Positions 26,338-34,456 of a stretch of DNA of 40,866 bases are shown here, piece after piece. The stretch is from the NCBI GenBank assembly GCA_020063545.1, contig JAGUUF010000274.1, positions 1 to 40,866 on the forward strand, in the 5' to 3' direction. The position numbers were made by a program, and so were the translations under genes. The number at the start of each line of letters is the position of its first letter. The stretch's first letter is position 1. The notes under the pieces are model-generated. The model saw only the letters and a list, made by a program, of their open reading frames with translations. It did not search any database and was not told where the DNA came from. Source of the DNA: Cytophagales bacterium (GTDB lineage Bacteria; Bacteroidota; Bacteroidia; Cytophagales; Cyclobacteriaceae).

Positions 26338-27066
26338 TTAGTTAACCGCCAGTTTATCTGCCAGCAATACAGCAGCTTCCTCAACAAATTTCCGTTGGCT
26401 GGGTGTTACCGGGGTAAATGAAGCAAGTTCAATAACCCCTGTAACCGCATTGTCCTTCGTGGCTGCAACAATTAAAATATACCGGGGTGATGAACTGCCC
26501 AGGCCCGAAATAATTTTTACATAGCCTTCCGGTATTTCGTCAAGGTACAGTGTTTGGCCGGTAATAATTGTTTGGCCTATCAACCCTTCGCCAGCTTCAA
26601 ACTCCGTTGTGCTGCCTTCGGAAAGGGTTAATGCATAGCCTGCTTTCAGCACGGCAACTTTCTTTTCATTGCGGGTTTCTACATGGTAAAAGGCACCCTG
26701 GCCGGCTTCCAGTTGTTTGCAAATGGCCGACAGGCCGCTTTGCATAATATCCTCCGGTTTGCGGGCCGATTTCAGTGCAGCGTTCAGAGAATCAAATGAA
26801 ATGGTAGTTGTGGCTGAATCATTTCCGTTCTGATTTTTCCCGTTACCGATTATTTTCTTTTCGCGGTAAACCACCAATGCCTGGTTGTTGGTTAAGGCTG
26901 TAACCAATGCGGCAGCCCCAAACACGCTGCTGATGCCGAGCAGCAGGTAAAACTGGTTGGGAATGCCCTGCGCTTCCGACTGAAACAAGGTATAAAGTGC
27001 GAAGGCGATTCCGGCCATGAACAGGACCGCCAATAGTATGCTGATATTTCGCGCTGAGAATTTCAT
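26338..27066 (-). CDS. Membrane-anchored GAF-domain protein
   Basis: A 242-residue protein with two membrane helices (about 9-29 and 43-63; ISILLAVLFMAGIAFALYTL and FYLLLGISSVFGAAALVTAL), a short linker and one GAF domain (95-242) that ends the protein. The GAF core GEGLIGQTIITGQTLYLDEI, then SGLGSSSPRYILIVAA and GVIELASFTPVTPSQRKFVE, closely parallels the GAF domains of the two large sensors in this cluster. It has no output domain, so it probably works by dimerising with one of them. Its start overlaps the cheB stop by one base (TAATG), and the phosphatase gene follows after 24 bases. Confidence 0.87.
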   Translation of the reverse strand: MKFSARNISILLAVLFMAGIAFALYTLFQSEAQGIPNQFYLLLGISSVFGAAALVTALTNNQALVVYREKKIIGNGKNQNGNDSATTTISFDSLNAALKSARKPEDIMQSGLSAICKQLEAGQGAFYHVETRNEKKVAVLKAGYALTLSEGSTTEFEAGEGLIGQTIITGQTLYLDEIPEGYVKIISGLGSSSPRYILIVAATKDNAVTGVIELASFTPVTPSQRKFVEEAAVLLADKLAVN

Positions 27067-27659
27067 TACCTGTATTGCTTATCAAGTTCTTTAAAGAATT
27101 CAACAATCTGGTCAACTTTTAAAACATGGTCTATTTGCGTAAGGGCCATAGCCGATTTTGGCATGGTATCGATCATGCATTCGGCTGGTTCCTGCACAAT
27201 AGTATAGCCGCCCCGATCCTTAATGTGCTTCATGCCCATAGCCCCGTCTTTGTTAGCTCCCGAAAGCAGGATGCCAATAAGTTTATCTTTAAAAACATAC
27301 GCACAGGTACCCAGCGTGATATCGATGGCCGGCCTTGAGTTGTTTATCATCTCTTCGGTGGAAAGTGAAAAGTAGTTTCCGAGTTCAACCGAAAGGTGAT
27401 AGTTGGCCGGGGCCAGGTACACGCTGCCCCGCTTAATGTTTTCCTTGTCGTATGGTTCGGTTACCTGCACAACACTTTTTAATGACAATGCCTCGACAAA
27501 TCCATGCCGCACATGCTTAAGCCGGTGCAGGCACATAATGATGGGCAGCGGAAATCCTTTCGGCAACTGCGAGAGAATTTTAACCACTCCCTGGAAGCTG
27601 CCTGCCGACCCACCGATAACAACGGCTTTGTAGCTGTTATTTAGGTTGAACTTGTTCAT
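27066..27659 (-). CDS. cheB: CheB-type protein-glutamate methylesterase, no receiver
   Basis: A 197-residue stand-alone CheB catalytic domain that removes methyl groups from glutamates of signalling proteins. The catalytic triad is present: Ser18 in VVIGGSAGSFQG, His45 in MCLHRLKHV and Asp138 in LLSGANKDGAMG. YLAPANYHL and the GGYTIVQEPAECMIDTMPKS segment are also family hallmarks. The N-terminal response-regulator domain of classical CheB is missing, so it cannot be activated by CheA phosphotransfer. It is coupled to the GAF gene and 20 bases after cheR. Confidence 0.93.
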   Translation of the reverse strand: MNKFNLNNSYKAVVIGGSAGSFQGVVKILSQLPKGFPLPIIMCLHRLKHVRHGFVEALSLKSVVQVTEPYDKENIKRGSVYLAPANYHLSVELGNYFSLSTEEMINNSRPAIDITLGTCAYVFKDKLIGILLSGANKDGAMGMKHIKDRGGYTIVQEPAECMIDTMPKSAMALTQIDHVLKVDQIVEFFKELDKQYR

Positions 27660-27679
27660 GAGCCGTTCGCAACTTCCTG

Positions 27680-28501
27680 TTAGTCCTTTATTTTCTTGTA
27701 AATCTTTTCTTCATTATTCACCACAATAAAGCGGTTGGCATAGTCGCACCAGATGAGTGATTCTTTCGATCCGATGGCGAGGTAGCCGTATTTGAATAAA
27801 CTTTCGTGAAACTTCTTAAGTACTTCATTCTGCAGTGCCTGGTTAAAATAAATCATCACGTTCCGGCATAACACCAGGTCAAACTTGTTAAACACTTCGC
27901 CCATTACCAGGTCGTGCTTGCGGAACGTTACATTGTTCAGTAAATCTTTGTTAAAAACAGCCTGGCCGTTTTCCTCACGGTAATAATCCTTAAGCGAGCC
28001 GGCTCCCTGGAAGCGGATGTAGTTTTTCTCGTTAAGCTCCATGTTCTTTATGGAGTAGGTGCCGGATTTTGCACGCTCCAGGATGGTGGTGTCAAGGTCG
28101 GTGGCATAGATCTGAACGTCCTGGTGAATGCCCATTTCTTTGAGCAGAATGGCCATGGAAAGAACTTCTTCGCCCGATGAGCAGCCTGCATGCCAGATTT
28201 TAAATTGTTTGTGGTTAAGCAGGATGGCCGGGATGATTTCTTCGCGCATGATCCGCCAGAAGCTCGGGTCGCGGAACATTTCCGTTACGTTAACGGTAAG
28301 CTCATCAAGAAACTCGTGGATGAATTCCGGGGAATCGTTCAGTTTGCGGATCAGCGCATCCACGGTAAGGCGTTTCAAATCCATAATCCGCAACACCCTG
28401 CGCTTAAAGGATGACATGGCGTAATTGCGAAAGTCGTAGCCGTACTTTTGGTAAATCAGCTCCGAAATCCGCTTCAGGTCGGCAATGTCAATGTCCTGCA
28501 T
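27680..28501 (-). CDS. cheR: CheR-type protein-glutamate methyltransferase
   Basis: A 273-residue SAM-dependent methyltransferase that methylates glutamate side chains of signalling proteins. The N-terminal helical domain (residues 1-80) has YGYDFRNYAMSSFKRRVLRI and LTVNVTEMFRDPSFW, and the SAM-binding part has IWHAGCSSGEEVLSMAILL, IYATDLDTTILERAKSGTYS and LVLCRNVMIYFNQ. These fit the CheR family closely. It lacks the beta-subdomain pentapeptide dependence clues I can judge. It comes first in a likely operon cheR-cheB-gaf-siaA-like. Confidence 0.94.
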   Translation of the reverse strand: MQDIDIADLKRISELIYQKYGYDFRNYAMSSFKRRVLRIMDLKRLTVDALIRKLNDSPEFIHEFLDELTVNVTEMFRDPSFWRIMREEIIPAILLNHKQFKIWHAGCSSGEEVLSMAILLKEMGIHQDVQIYATDLDTTILERAKSGTYSIKNMELNEKNYIRFQGAGSLKDYYREENGQAVFNKDLLNNVTFRKHDLVMGEVFNKFDLVLCRNVMIYFNQALQNEVLKKFHESLFKYGYLAIGSKESLIWCDYANRFIVVNNEEKIYKKIKD

Positions 28502-28532
28502 GGAGAGGTTCTTTGGTTATGTTACAGGGCCT

Positions 28533-28540
28533 CAAAAATA
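28533..28540 (-). promoter_or_regulatory. -7-like element upstream of cheR
   Basis: The minus strand reads TATTTTTG, a full TAnnTTTG match, about 31 bases upstream of the cheR start codon. A -33 element is not clear. It suggests that cheR and the genes after it can be transcribed separately from the sensor gene 198 bases upstream. Confidence 0.4.
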
Positions 28541-28698
28541 ACTGACCACGTGGTGCCGACCGTCCCATTTACCGTTAAAATCTTACATGTGTTAAAACAC
28601 GTTGTCAAAACTCAATTGGCCCGCCCTGGAGGTAACAGGGGTGTGAAATTTAGCGATAATAGCCGGATTTTGATGAACTTTTCAAGTTGTTTCAGAAA

Positions 28699-30666
28699 TC
28701 AATGGAGTTTATTCCGAAGGGTTTCCTGTGTAATCTTCAGCGCTTCCAGGTTGACCCTGAACATTTTTTCCAGTTCGGTAATGGAATCATCGCTGGTTGC
28801 GGCAGGTGGCGCAGCGGCAAGTTGCTGCTCAAGGGTTTTTATCCGGTTTTCCATTGCCTGCTGTTCGCTTAAGTCGTGGGCGTAAATGGCGGCCCCGATA
28901 ATTTCTCCGCTGGGCGATAACAACGGCTTGTAATTAACCGAGTAGGGCCGGCCAAAATAATCCTTTTCAACGCTGAGGGTTTGTCCGCTGAATACCTTAT
29001 CGTAAATCGATTTGTGGTATTCGAACTCGTCTTCTTTAAATAAGCTCAACACATAATACCCTTTTTCGTACGGGATGCCTGACCGGATGAATTCATCGAA
29101 CAGCGGTGCGTTATTGCGCAGCACCACACGGTAATCGCGGCCAATGGCTACAAAGGCATCGGTGGTGGCATTCATCAGGTTGCTCAGGTAGGTTTCTTTT
29201 TGCTGGGCTTCTTTCATTACCCGCTGCATTTCTTCCTGGGTGGCTGTAAGTTCTTCCATGTTTTGGCGCATCTCTTCTTCCTGCGCGCGCATGGCTTCGG
29301 TAGTCATCCGGCTTTCGTCAAGTAATTTGCGGTTGTTTTGAGCCGCTTTAACCGAGGCCAGTGTGCTGGCAATGGTTTCGCCCAGTTTTTCAACGAATGC
29401 AATTTCATGCGGCTGGTATTCACGGAAGGAAGCCAGTTCAACCATTCCGTAAACCGTATCGTCAACTTTCAGCGGAACAATAAGCAGTGTTTTTGGGTTG
29501 GCATCGCCAAGGCCCGAAGTAATGCGCACGTAGTCTTCGGGTATTTCGTTCAGGTAAACGGTTTCTTTTTCAAGATAAGTCTGGCCCAGAAGCCCTTCGC
29601 CCGGTTTTACTTTTTGCTGCTGGTGCTTTTTGATGTTGAAGGCAAATAATGAGATGAGTTCAAGGTATGGATGTTGGGGGTCGTCTTCATTAAGCACATA
29701 TAGGCCTCCCTGGTTGGAACCCGTATACTGTACAAGTGCCGAAATGATTTTATCGCCAAGCTGGGTAAGGTTATTGGCTGATGAACGAAGGATTTCAACA
29801 AACCTGGCCAATCCTTCGTTGGCCCATTTGCGTTTTTGTTCCTCATCGTTCATGGCCAGCAGTTTTTGTTGCATGGCAATAAGTGAATCGGCCAGTTTGT
29901 TTTTTCCCGGCTGGTATTCGGGTTCCAGTTCCTTATAATCTTTCGAAAGGTTTCCTTCGCCAATTTCCTTTACAAAATCCGAGGCATCGCGCAGGTTTTC
30001 CACCACTTCATTTATTTGCCTGGCAACCGCGCCAATTTCATTGGTCCGCAATCCGTTGGTATGATTATGCTGTGCCGTATTCGATGCCAGGGCCAGCAGC
30101 GGCTTAACAATATTTTTTCTGACGGCTATGATCAACCAGATGATGAGCAACGCATCGGCAACCAGCGAAAGCCCCAATGCCCACGTTGCAGTTTTCTTCA
30201 GTTTGTTCTCTTCATAGTTGAAATCAATGATTAGTTTATCAAACCAATCGAGCAGTAAGCCAGCCTGCACACCAAGCCTGGTGGTATCGGGTGATGTCGT
30301 AATAATCGAAGTAAATACCGCCCAGTCGGCAAGCAGCCGCTCCAGCGTTATGCCGGGTAATGGCTGTACAGGCGGAAGAACAGTTTGTGTTCCTGAAATC
30401 CGGCCCCCATGTTTGAGCAAACCGAGTTCTCGTTCGACTTTAGTAATTCGTTCAAGCCGGGTGCCCTGGTCGTCAGTTGTATGGTGCAGGAAGATTTGAT
30501 GAACATGAAGTTGGAGTTTCCGGGCATGATCAAGTTGTTGCTGAACGCTTTCAACAGCCGTAAATTTGCTTTGGATCCACAGTAACTGGAGGGCAACAAT
30601 AACAAAGAGCAGCACACCGGCAAGTATGCTGGCTTGCGCTATGGATACGTTTTTAAGGCCCTTCAT
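28699..30666 (-). CDS. Membrane HAMP-GAF-PAS sensor without output kinase
   Basis: A 655-residue protein: TM1 (about 12-32), a 120-residue periplasmic helical sensor, TM2 (160-182), HAMP (183-235), GAF (285-440), a Glu/Gln-rich coiled coil (440-495), PAS (496-600, with SGQTLSVEKDYFGRPYSVNY) and a C-terminal coiled coil. No histidine kinase, GGDEF, phosphatase or chemoreceptor tip is present. The linker from HAMP to GAF (FVKEIGEGNLSKDY) and the GAF (GEGLLGQTYLEKETVYLNEI) resemble the same parts of the PP2C sensor, so both descend from one module. It may be a substrate of the neighbouring CheR and CheB. Confidence 0.88.
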   Translation of the reverse strand: MKGLKNVSIAQASILAGVLLFVIVALQLLWIQSKFTAVESVQQQLDHARKLQLHVHQIFLHHTTDDQGTRLERITKVERELGLLKHGGRISGTQTVLPPVQPLPGITLERLLADWAVFTSIITTSPDTTRLGVQAGLLLDWFDKLIIDFNYEENKLKKTATWALGLSLVADALLIIWLIIAVRKNIVKPLLALASNTAQHNHTNGLRTNEIGAVARQINEVVENLRDASDFVKEIGEGNLSKDYKELEPEYQPGKNKLADSLIAMQQKLLAMNDEEQKRKWANEGLARFVEILRSSANNLTQLGDKIISALVQYTGSNQGGLYVLNEDDPQHPYLELISLFAFNIKKHQQQKVKPGEGLLGQTYLEKETVYLNEIPEDYVRITSGLGDANPKTLLIVPLKVDDTVYGMVELASFREYQPHEIAFVEKLGETIASTLASVKAAQNNRKLLDESRMTTEAMRAQEEEMRQNMEELTATQEEMQRVMKEAQQKETYLSNLMNATTDAFVAIGRDYRVVLRNNAPLFDEFIRSGIPYEKGYYVLSLFKEDEFEYHKSIYDKVFSGQTLSVEKDYFGRPYSVNYKPLLSPSGEIIGAAIYAHDLSEQQAMENRIKTLEQQLAAAPPAATSDDSITELEKMFRVNLEALKITQETLRNKLH

Positions 30667-30712
30667 GGGGGCAAATAAACGAAAATTCAGCAGGCGCTAA
30701 ACTGATAAAAAA

Positions 30713-31195
30713 TCATTTTTTACCAGGGCCGTCAAGGCTCTGTTTCGAAAAGGAGTACGGGAGCAAATCGGCCGCGGAAGAGGCCTTAATCCAGTGGTGG
30801 TCTTCGTTTTGCATAATCAATGCGATGGGTTTTTTCTGGTTTGTTTCAAACTCCATAATTACCTGGCGGCATCCACCGCAGGAGGTTGCCGGCACCAAAT
30901 CTTTGCCGCCTTTCTTTTTTGCCACAACCACCAGTTTTACAATTCGCTTGTCAGGGTATTGCGCGGCAGCGGCATAGAGGGCAACACGCTCGGCACACAT
31001 GCTTAGCGGGTACGATGCGTTTTCGTAGTTAGCCCCCGTCACCACGGTTCCGTCTTCCAATACCAGGGCAGCGCCAACACAGAATTTGGAGTAATTGGCA
31101 TGCGCAAAATGGGCGGCATCTTTTGCCTTATGCGCCAGGTATTTTGATTCCTGATCCAGGTCATCAAAATGCTTGAAGATGGTTAGTTCACTCAT
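30713..31195 (-). CDS. cdd: Cytidine deaminase
   Basis: A 160-residue enzyme that deaminates cytidine and deoxycytidine in pyrimidine salvage. Zinc ligands and the catalytic Glu are in SMCAERVAL (Cys67, Glu69) and TSCGGCRQV (Cys106, Cys109). CAE rather than HAE indicates the small homotetrameric type. FCVGAALVLEDGTVVTGANYENAS is the substrate-binding stretch. I chose the ATG at 31195; the open frame begins 21 codons upstream but that part is hydrophobic and unlike the family. The gene ends 46 bases before the sensor gene. Confidence 0.93.
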   Translation of the reverse strand: MSELTIFKHFDDLDQESKYLAHKAKDAAHFAHANYSKFCVGAALVLEDGTVVTGANYENASYPLSMCAERVALYAAAAQYPDKRIVKLVVVAKKKGGKDLVPATSCGGCRQVIMEFETNQKKPIALIMQNEDHHWIKASSAADLLPYSFSKQSLDGPGKK

Positions 31196-31276
31196 GCGGT
31201 TGGGGGAAAGGGTAAGAAAGATAAAAAATTTAATCGTACTGGTATAGCGAGCAGGCAATTGAATTACTTTGCCGGT

Positions 31277-32611
31277 ATGAAGACAGTTTTGGTTTTAGGG
31301 GCAGGACGCTCCTCAGCGGCCCTGATTACCTACCTGCTTGACTATGCCGAAAAAAGCAAAAACAAAGTGCTGGTTGGCGACCTTTCCTATGAACAGGCCC
31401 AGGCGAAGGTTAACGGTTCAGCGCATGGCAGGGCCATCCGCTTTACCATTGAGGATGAACCACAAAGTTCAGAAGCCATCCGATCAGCCGATGTTATTAT
31501 TTCCCTTCTCCCGCCCCATCATCATGTTGCCGTGGCGAAATACTGTTTGGCTCACCGTAAACACCTGCTTACCGCCAGCTATGTGTCGGATGATATGAAG
31601 CAGTTGCATCAGGATGCAGTGGAAAAGAAACTTTTGTTTTTGAATGAATGCGGACTCGACCCGGGAATTGATCACATGAGTGCAATGGAGATCATTAACA
31701 GGATTAAACAGCATGGAGGAAAACCGAAGTCGTTTGAGTCGTTTACCGGGGGATTGATTGCGCCCGAGACTGATCCGCAAAATCCCTGGCGGTATAAGTT
31801 TACCTGGAACCCCCGAAACGTGGTAACGGCCGGACAGGGCACGGCAAAATACCTTTACAACGGCACGTATAAATACATTCCGTACCAGCAACTGTTTAAG
31901 CGCACAACGGCAATTCATGTGCCCGGCCATGGCGAGTTTGAAGGCTATGCTAACCGTAACTCCCTTTCGTACATTACCCCGTACGGGTTGCAGGAAATTA
32001 AAACCATTTTGCGCGGAACACTTCGGCACAAAGGTTTTTGCAGTGCGTGGAATGTACTGGTGCAACTGGGTTGCTGCGATGATACGTACCGGATGGATAA
32101 TGTTGCCGGTATGACACACCATGGTTTTATTGAGTCTTTTCTGGAAGCAGGTGCGGGTTCAGCACGGCAGCGCCTGGCCAGGCAATTGGGCCTGGATGCT
32201 GAGGGCGGAGAGATGCAACGCCTTGCCTGGTCGGGTTTTTTTGAAGATGAGCCCATCGGTTTACCGGAAGGCACACCTGCACAGATTACCGAGCACATCT
32301 TGAATAAAAAATGGAAACTGCATCCGGATGATAAAGATATGATTGTGATGTGGCACCGATTTGTGTATGAACATGATGGAGAGGAACGCGAAATTCAATC
32401 ATCGCTGGTCGTTACCGGGGAGGACTCAATACACACGGCCATGGCTAAAACAGTGGGGCTCCCGCTGGGAATTGCTGCCCGGTTAGTGCTGGAAGGAAAA
32501 ATAAAATCAACAGGTGTGCAGTTGCCGGTACATGCAGAAATGTATTTGCCGATACTCAGTGAGTTGAAGGAGTACGGAATTTACTTTCAGGAGCAGCAAC
32601 GGATATTATAA
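31277..32611 (+). CDS. Saccharopine dehydrogenase-family protein
   Basis: A 444-residue protein with an N-terminal NAD(P)-binding Rossmann fold, KTVLVLGAGRSSAALITYLL, followed by VIISLLPPHHHVAVAKYCL and LLFLNECGLDPGIDHMSAM, where the GLDPGIDHM is a hallmark of this family. The C-terminal catalytic part has FESFTGGLIAPETDPQNPW and RGTLRHKGFCSAWNVLVQLG. The sequence resembles the saccharopine dehydrogenase (glutamate-forming) half of lysine degradation enzymes, but related Bacteroidota proteins are often annotated only by family. I chose the ATG at 31277 because the TTG upstream adds six residues before the Rossmann strand. Its last 6 bases overlap rnhA. Confidence 0.88.
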   Translation: MKTVLVLGAGRSSAALITYLLDYAEKSKNKVLVGDLSYEQAQAKVNGSAHGRAIRFTIEDEPQSSEAIRSADVIISLLPPHHHVAVAKYCLAHRKHLLTASYVSDDMKQLHQDAVEKKLLFLNECGLDPGIDHMSAMEIINRIKQHGGKPKSFESFTGGLIAPETDPQNPWRYKFTWNPRNVVTAGQGTAKYLYNGTYKYIPYQQLFKRTTAIHVPGHGEFEGYANRNSLSYITPYGLQEIKTILRGTLRHKGFCSAWNVLVQLGCCDDTYRMDNVAGMTHHGFIESFLEAGAGSARQRLARQLGLDAEGGEMQRLAWSGFFEDEPIGLPEGTPAQITEHILNKKWKLHPDDKDMIVMWHRFVYEHDGEEREIQSSLVVTGEDSIHTAMAKTVGLPLGIAARLVLEGKIKSTGVQLPVHAEMYLPILSELKEYGIYFQEQQRIL

Positions 32612-33061
32612 CGCGCTTGCTTCATACTGCTCGTCAACAAGCAGGTTTGCCGAATTAGCAGCCTGCACGGCCAGCTCATCGCAGCGTTCGTTTTCGGGGT
32701 GGCCGGCATGCCCTTTTATCCAGACAAATTTCGGTTTGAAGCTGTTATAAAGCGGTATGAACCGTTTCCATAAATCGGGGTTGGCTTTGTTTTTAAAATC
32801 TTTTTTCTCCCAGTTCCAAAGCCATCCTTGTTTCACTGCTTCTACAACATATTTAGAGTCGGAGTAAATTGTAACGGGTATTCCTTTTTTGCGGATGGCC
32901 TCCAGCCCGGCAATAACGGCCAGCAGTTCCATGCGGTTGTTGGTGGTTAGCCGGTAACCCTGGCTGAGTTCTTTAACATGATTATTGAATTTAAGAATGG
33001 TTCCATAACCTCCCGGCCCCGGATTGCCCTGCGCTGCGCCATCGGTGTAGATGCGGATCAT
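32606..33061 (-). CDS. rnhA: Ribonuclease HI
   Basis: A 151-residue RNase H that cleaves RNA in RNA-DNA hybrids. The DEDD catalytic residues are all present: Asp7 (IYTDGAAQGNPGPGGYG), Glu45 (NNRMELLAVI), Asp68 (YSDSKYVVE) and Asp128 (ENERCDELA). The basic segment QGWLWNWEKKDFKNK matches the handle of bacterial RNase HI. The start overlaps the marC stop by 4 bases. Confidence 0.96.
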   Translation of the reverse strand: MIRIYTDGAAQGNPGPGGYGTILKFNNHVKELSQGYRLTTNNRMELLAVIAGLEAIRKKGIPVTIYSDSKYVVEAVKQGWLWNWEKKDFKNKANPDLWKRFIPLYNSFKPKFVWIKGHAGHPENERCDELAVQAANSANLLVDEQYEASAL

Positions 33062-33633
33062 ATACGGAAACCAACATTATCCTTAAAAATCTTCACCGCT
33101 ATGGCCAGCAGGATAACCCCAAACACCCTGCGCAAAACGGAAAAAACAGATTTACCAAGTTTGCGCTCGAGCCATGAAGACGAACGAAGCACCAGGTAAA
33201 CAAAAATCAGGTTTAGCAAGATGCCTATCAGGATGTTCACCTCTTCATATACTGCGCGCAACGAAAGAATGGTAGTTAGCGTGCCGGCCCCGGCAATTAA
33301 CGGAAAGGCCAGAGGAACAATGGAGCCGGAACCCCTCGCTTCAGGGTCATCTTTAATGAGCGTACGGCCCAGGATCATCTCCATGGCTACAATAAAGATG
33401 ACAATGGAACCCGCCACGGCAAATGAGGCTACATCAAGCCCGAAAAGTTTTAGGATTGACTGGCCCAGGAACAGAAAACCAACCATGAGTACAGCCGAGA
33501 TGATGGTTGCTTTTTCGGCATGGATGCGCCCCTCGCGCTGTTTGATAATAATCACAAACGGAATGGAACCGATGATATCAATAACCGAGAACAGGATGAG
33601 GGTAACGGAAAAGATCTCTTTAATGTTGACCAT
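33058..33633 (-). CDS. MarC-family integral membrane protein
   Basis: A 191-residue protein with six membrane helices. MVNIKEIFSVTLILFSVIDI starts it, and a conserved polar loop DPEARGSGSIVPLAFPLIAG follows between helices 3 and 4, with GAGTLTTILSL next; these are the hallmarks of MarC/UPF0056. The function of the family is unsettled. I chose the ATG at 33633 over an upstream in-frame start six codons earlier. It is coupled to rnhA. Confidence 0.9.
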   Translation of the reverse strand: MVNIKEIFSVTLILFSVIDIIGSIPFVIIIKQREGRIHAEKATIISAVLMVGFLFLGQSILKLFGLDVASFAVAGSIVIFIVAMEMILGRTLIKDDPEARGSGSIVPLAFPLIAGAGTLTTILSLRAVYEEVNILIGILLNLIFVYLVLRSSSWLERKLGKSVFSVLRRVFGVILLAIAVKIFKDNVGFRI

Positions 33634-33691
33634 AGCGCTTCTTTGTCGCAAAACTAAAACAAAAAAGCGGGAAGAAACCGAGCTTAGTATT

Positions 33692-34456
33692 TCACTGTGC
33701 TAGTTTCTTCCTGAAATCGGCATTGTAGGTAAGGCTTACCTGCAGGGTGTGGTTGCGCTCGGCTTTGAGGCCATCGGCTTTTACAACAAACTGCTGCATG
33801 TACCCAACCTGCACATTGCCTTTTGCTGAGAATTGATATCCCAACGCCCCGTACAACCGGTTTTGGTCAAGGTAGTTCCTGTCGAAGTTGGGACCGAACT
33901 GGATAAAGATTTCGTCATACACGCTGGCAAAGAGAGTCTTTGGGCCCATCTCCTTTTTTGTAAGCGGGTAGTTTACCAGGAACCGGTAGCGTATGCGGTT
34001 ACGGTATACCCAGCCCTCCTGGCCAAAAACATTACCCTCCAGCCACCGTTGTTCGGGTCGGAAGCGGTGGTTAAAATAAAATCTTCCCTGCCGCTGGGTT
34101 AGAATAAAATTTTGCCAGATGCGGTGTTCGGTAAATTTTTCCGGTACGGGTTGTTCACCGTAGGGCCAGGTAACAATGTGGCCGTAGCCAAGGGTAACCG
34201 TTACCGCATCGGTAATCCAGTAATCAACACCGATACGCAGCAGCGATTGCTGCCAACTGGTAATCCAGTCTGACCTGCGCCACTGGTATTCGGTATGCAA
34301 ACTCCACTTGTCAGTTAGTTTGTGGTTACCAAAATACATGTACCAGCCGTTGTATTGGTTAACGATTTGTTTTTGGGACAGCGCCTGGTGAGGCAATGAT
34401 AAAAGTGCGGTAGTTATCCCGGCCAGGATGATCTGCTTAATTGTGTAACGAACCAT
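33692..34456 (-). CDS. DUF2490 outer-membrane protein
   Basis: A 254-residue protein with a signal peptide (KQIILAGITTALLSLPHQALSQ) and a beta-barrel-like pattern of aromatic-ended strands: YNGWYMYFGNHKLTDKWSLH, EYQWRRSDWITSWQQSLLRI, GRFYFNHRFRPEQRWL and FFKPYDEIFIQFG-like later segments. The W/R-rich middle and RIRYRFLVNYPL match the DUF2490 family of Bacteroidota as I recall it. I chose the ATG at 34456, which gives the signal peptide directly. The start overlaps the sulfatase-fold gene by 20 bases. Confidence 0.85.
   Translation of the reverse strand: MVRYTIKQIILAGITTALLSLPHQALSQKQIVNQYNGWYMYFGNHKLTDKWSLHTEYQWRRSDWITSWQQSLLRIGVDYWITDAVTVTLGYGHIVTWPYGEQPVPEKFTEHRIWQNFILTQRQGRFYFNHRFRPEQRWLEGNVFGQEGWVYRNRIRYRFLVNYPLTKKEMGPKTLFASVYDEIFIQFGPNFDRNYLDQNRLYGALGYQFSAKGNVQVGYMQQFVVKADGLKAERNHTLQVSLTYNADFRKKLAQ

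Noticed and set aside
27066-28501. A full chemotaxis operon
   Set aside because: Only CheR and a receiver-less CheB are present. I found no CheA, CheW, CheY or receptor signalling tip.
30706-30722. Perfect A/T hairpin (TAAAAAA / TTTTTTA) at the cdd stop
   Set aside because: It arises from Lys-Lys codons next to the stop and a T-run; with no G-C pairs the stem is too weak to call a terminator.
31484-32122. Minus-strand ORF of 212 codons
   Set aside because: Antisense to the saccharopine dehydrogenase-family gene, which holds the family motifs in its own frame.
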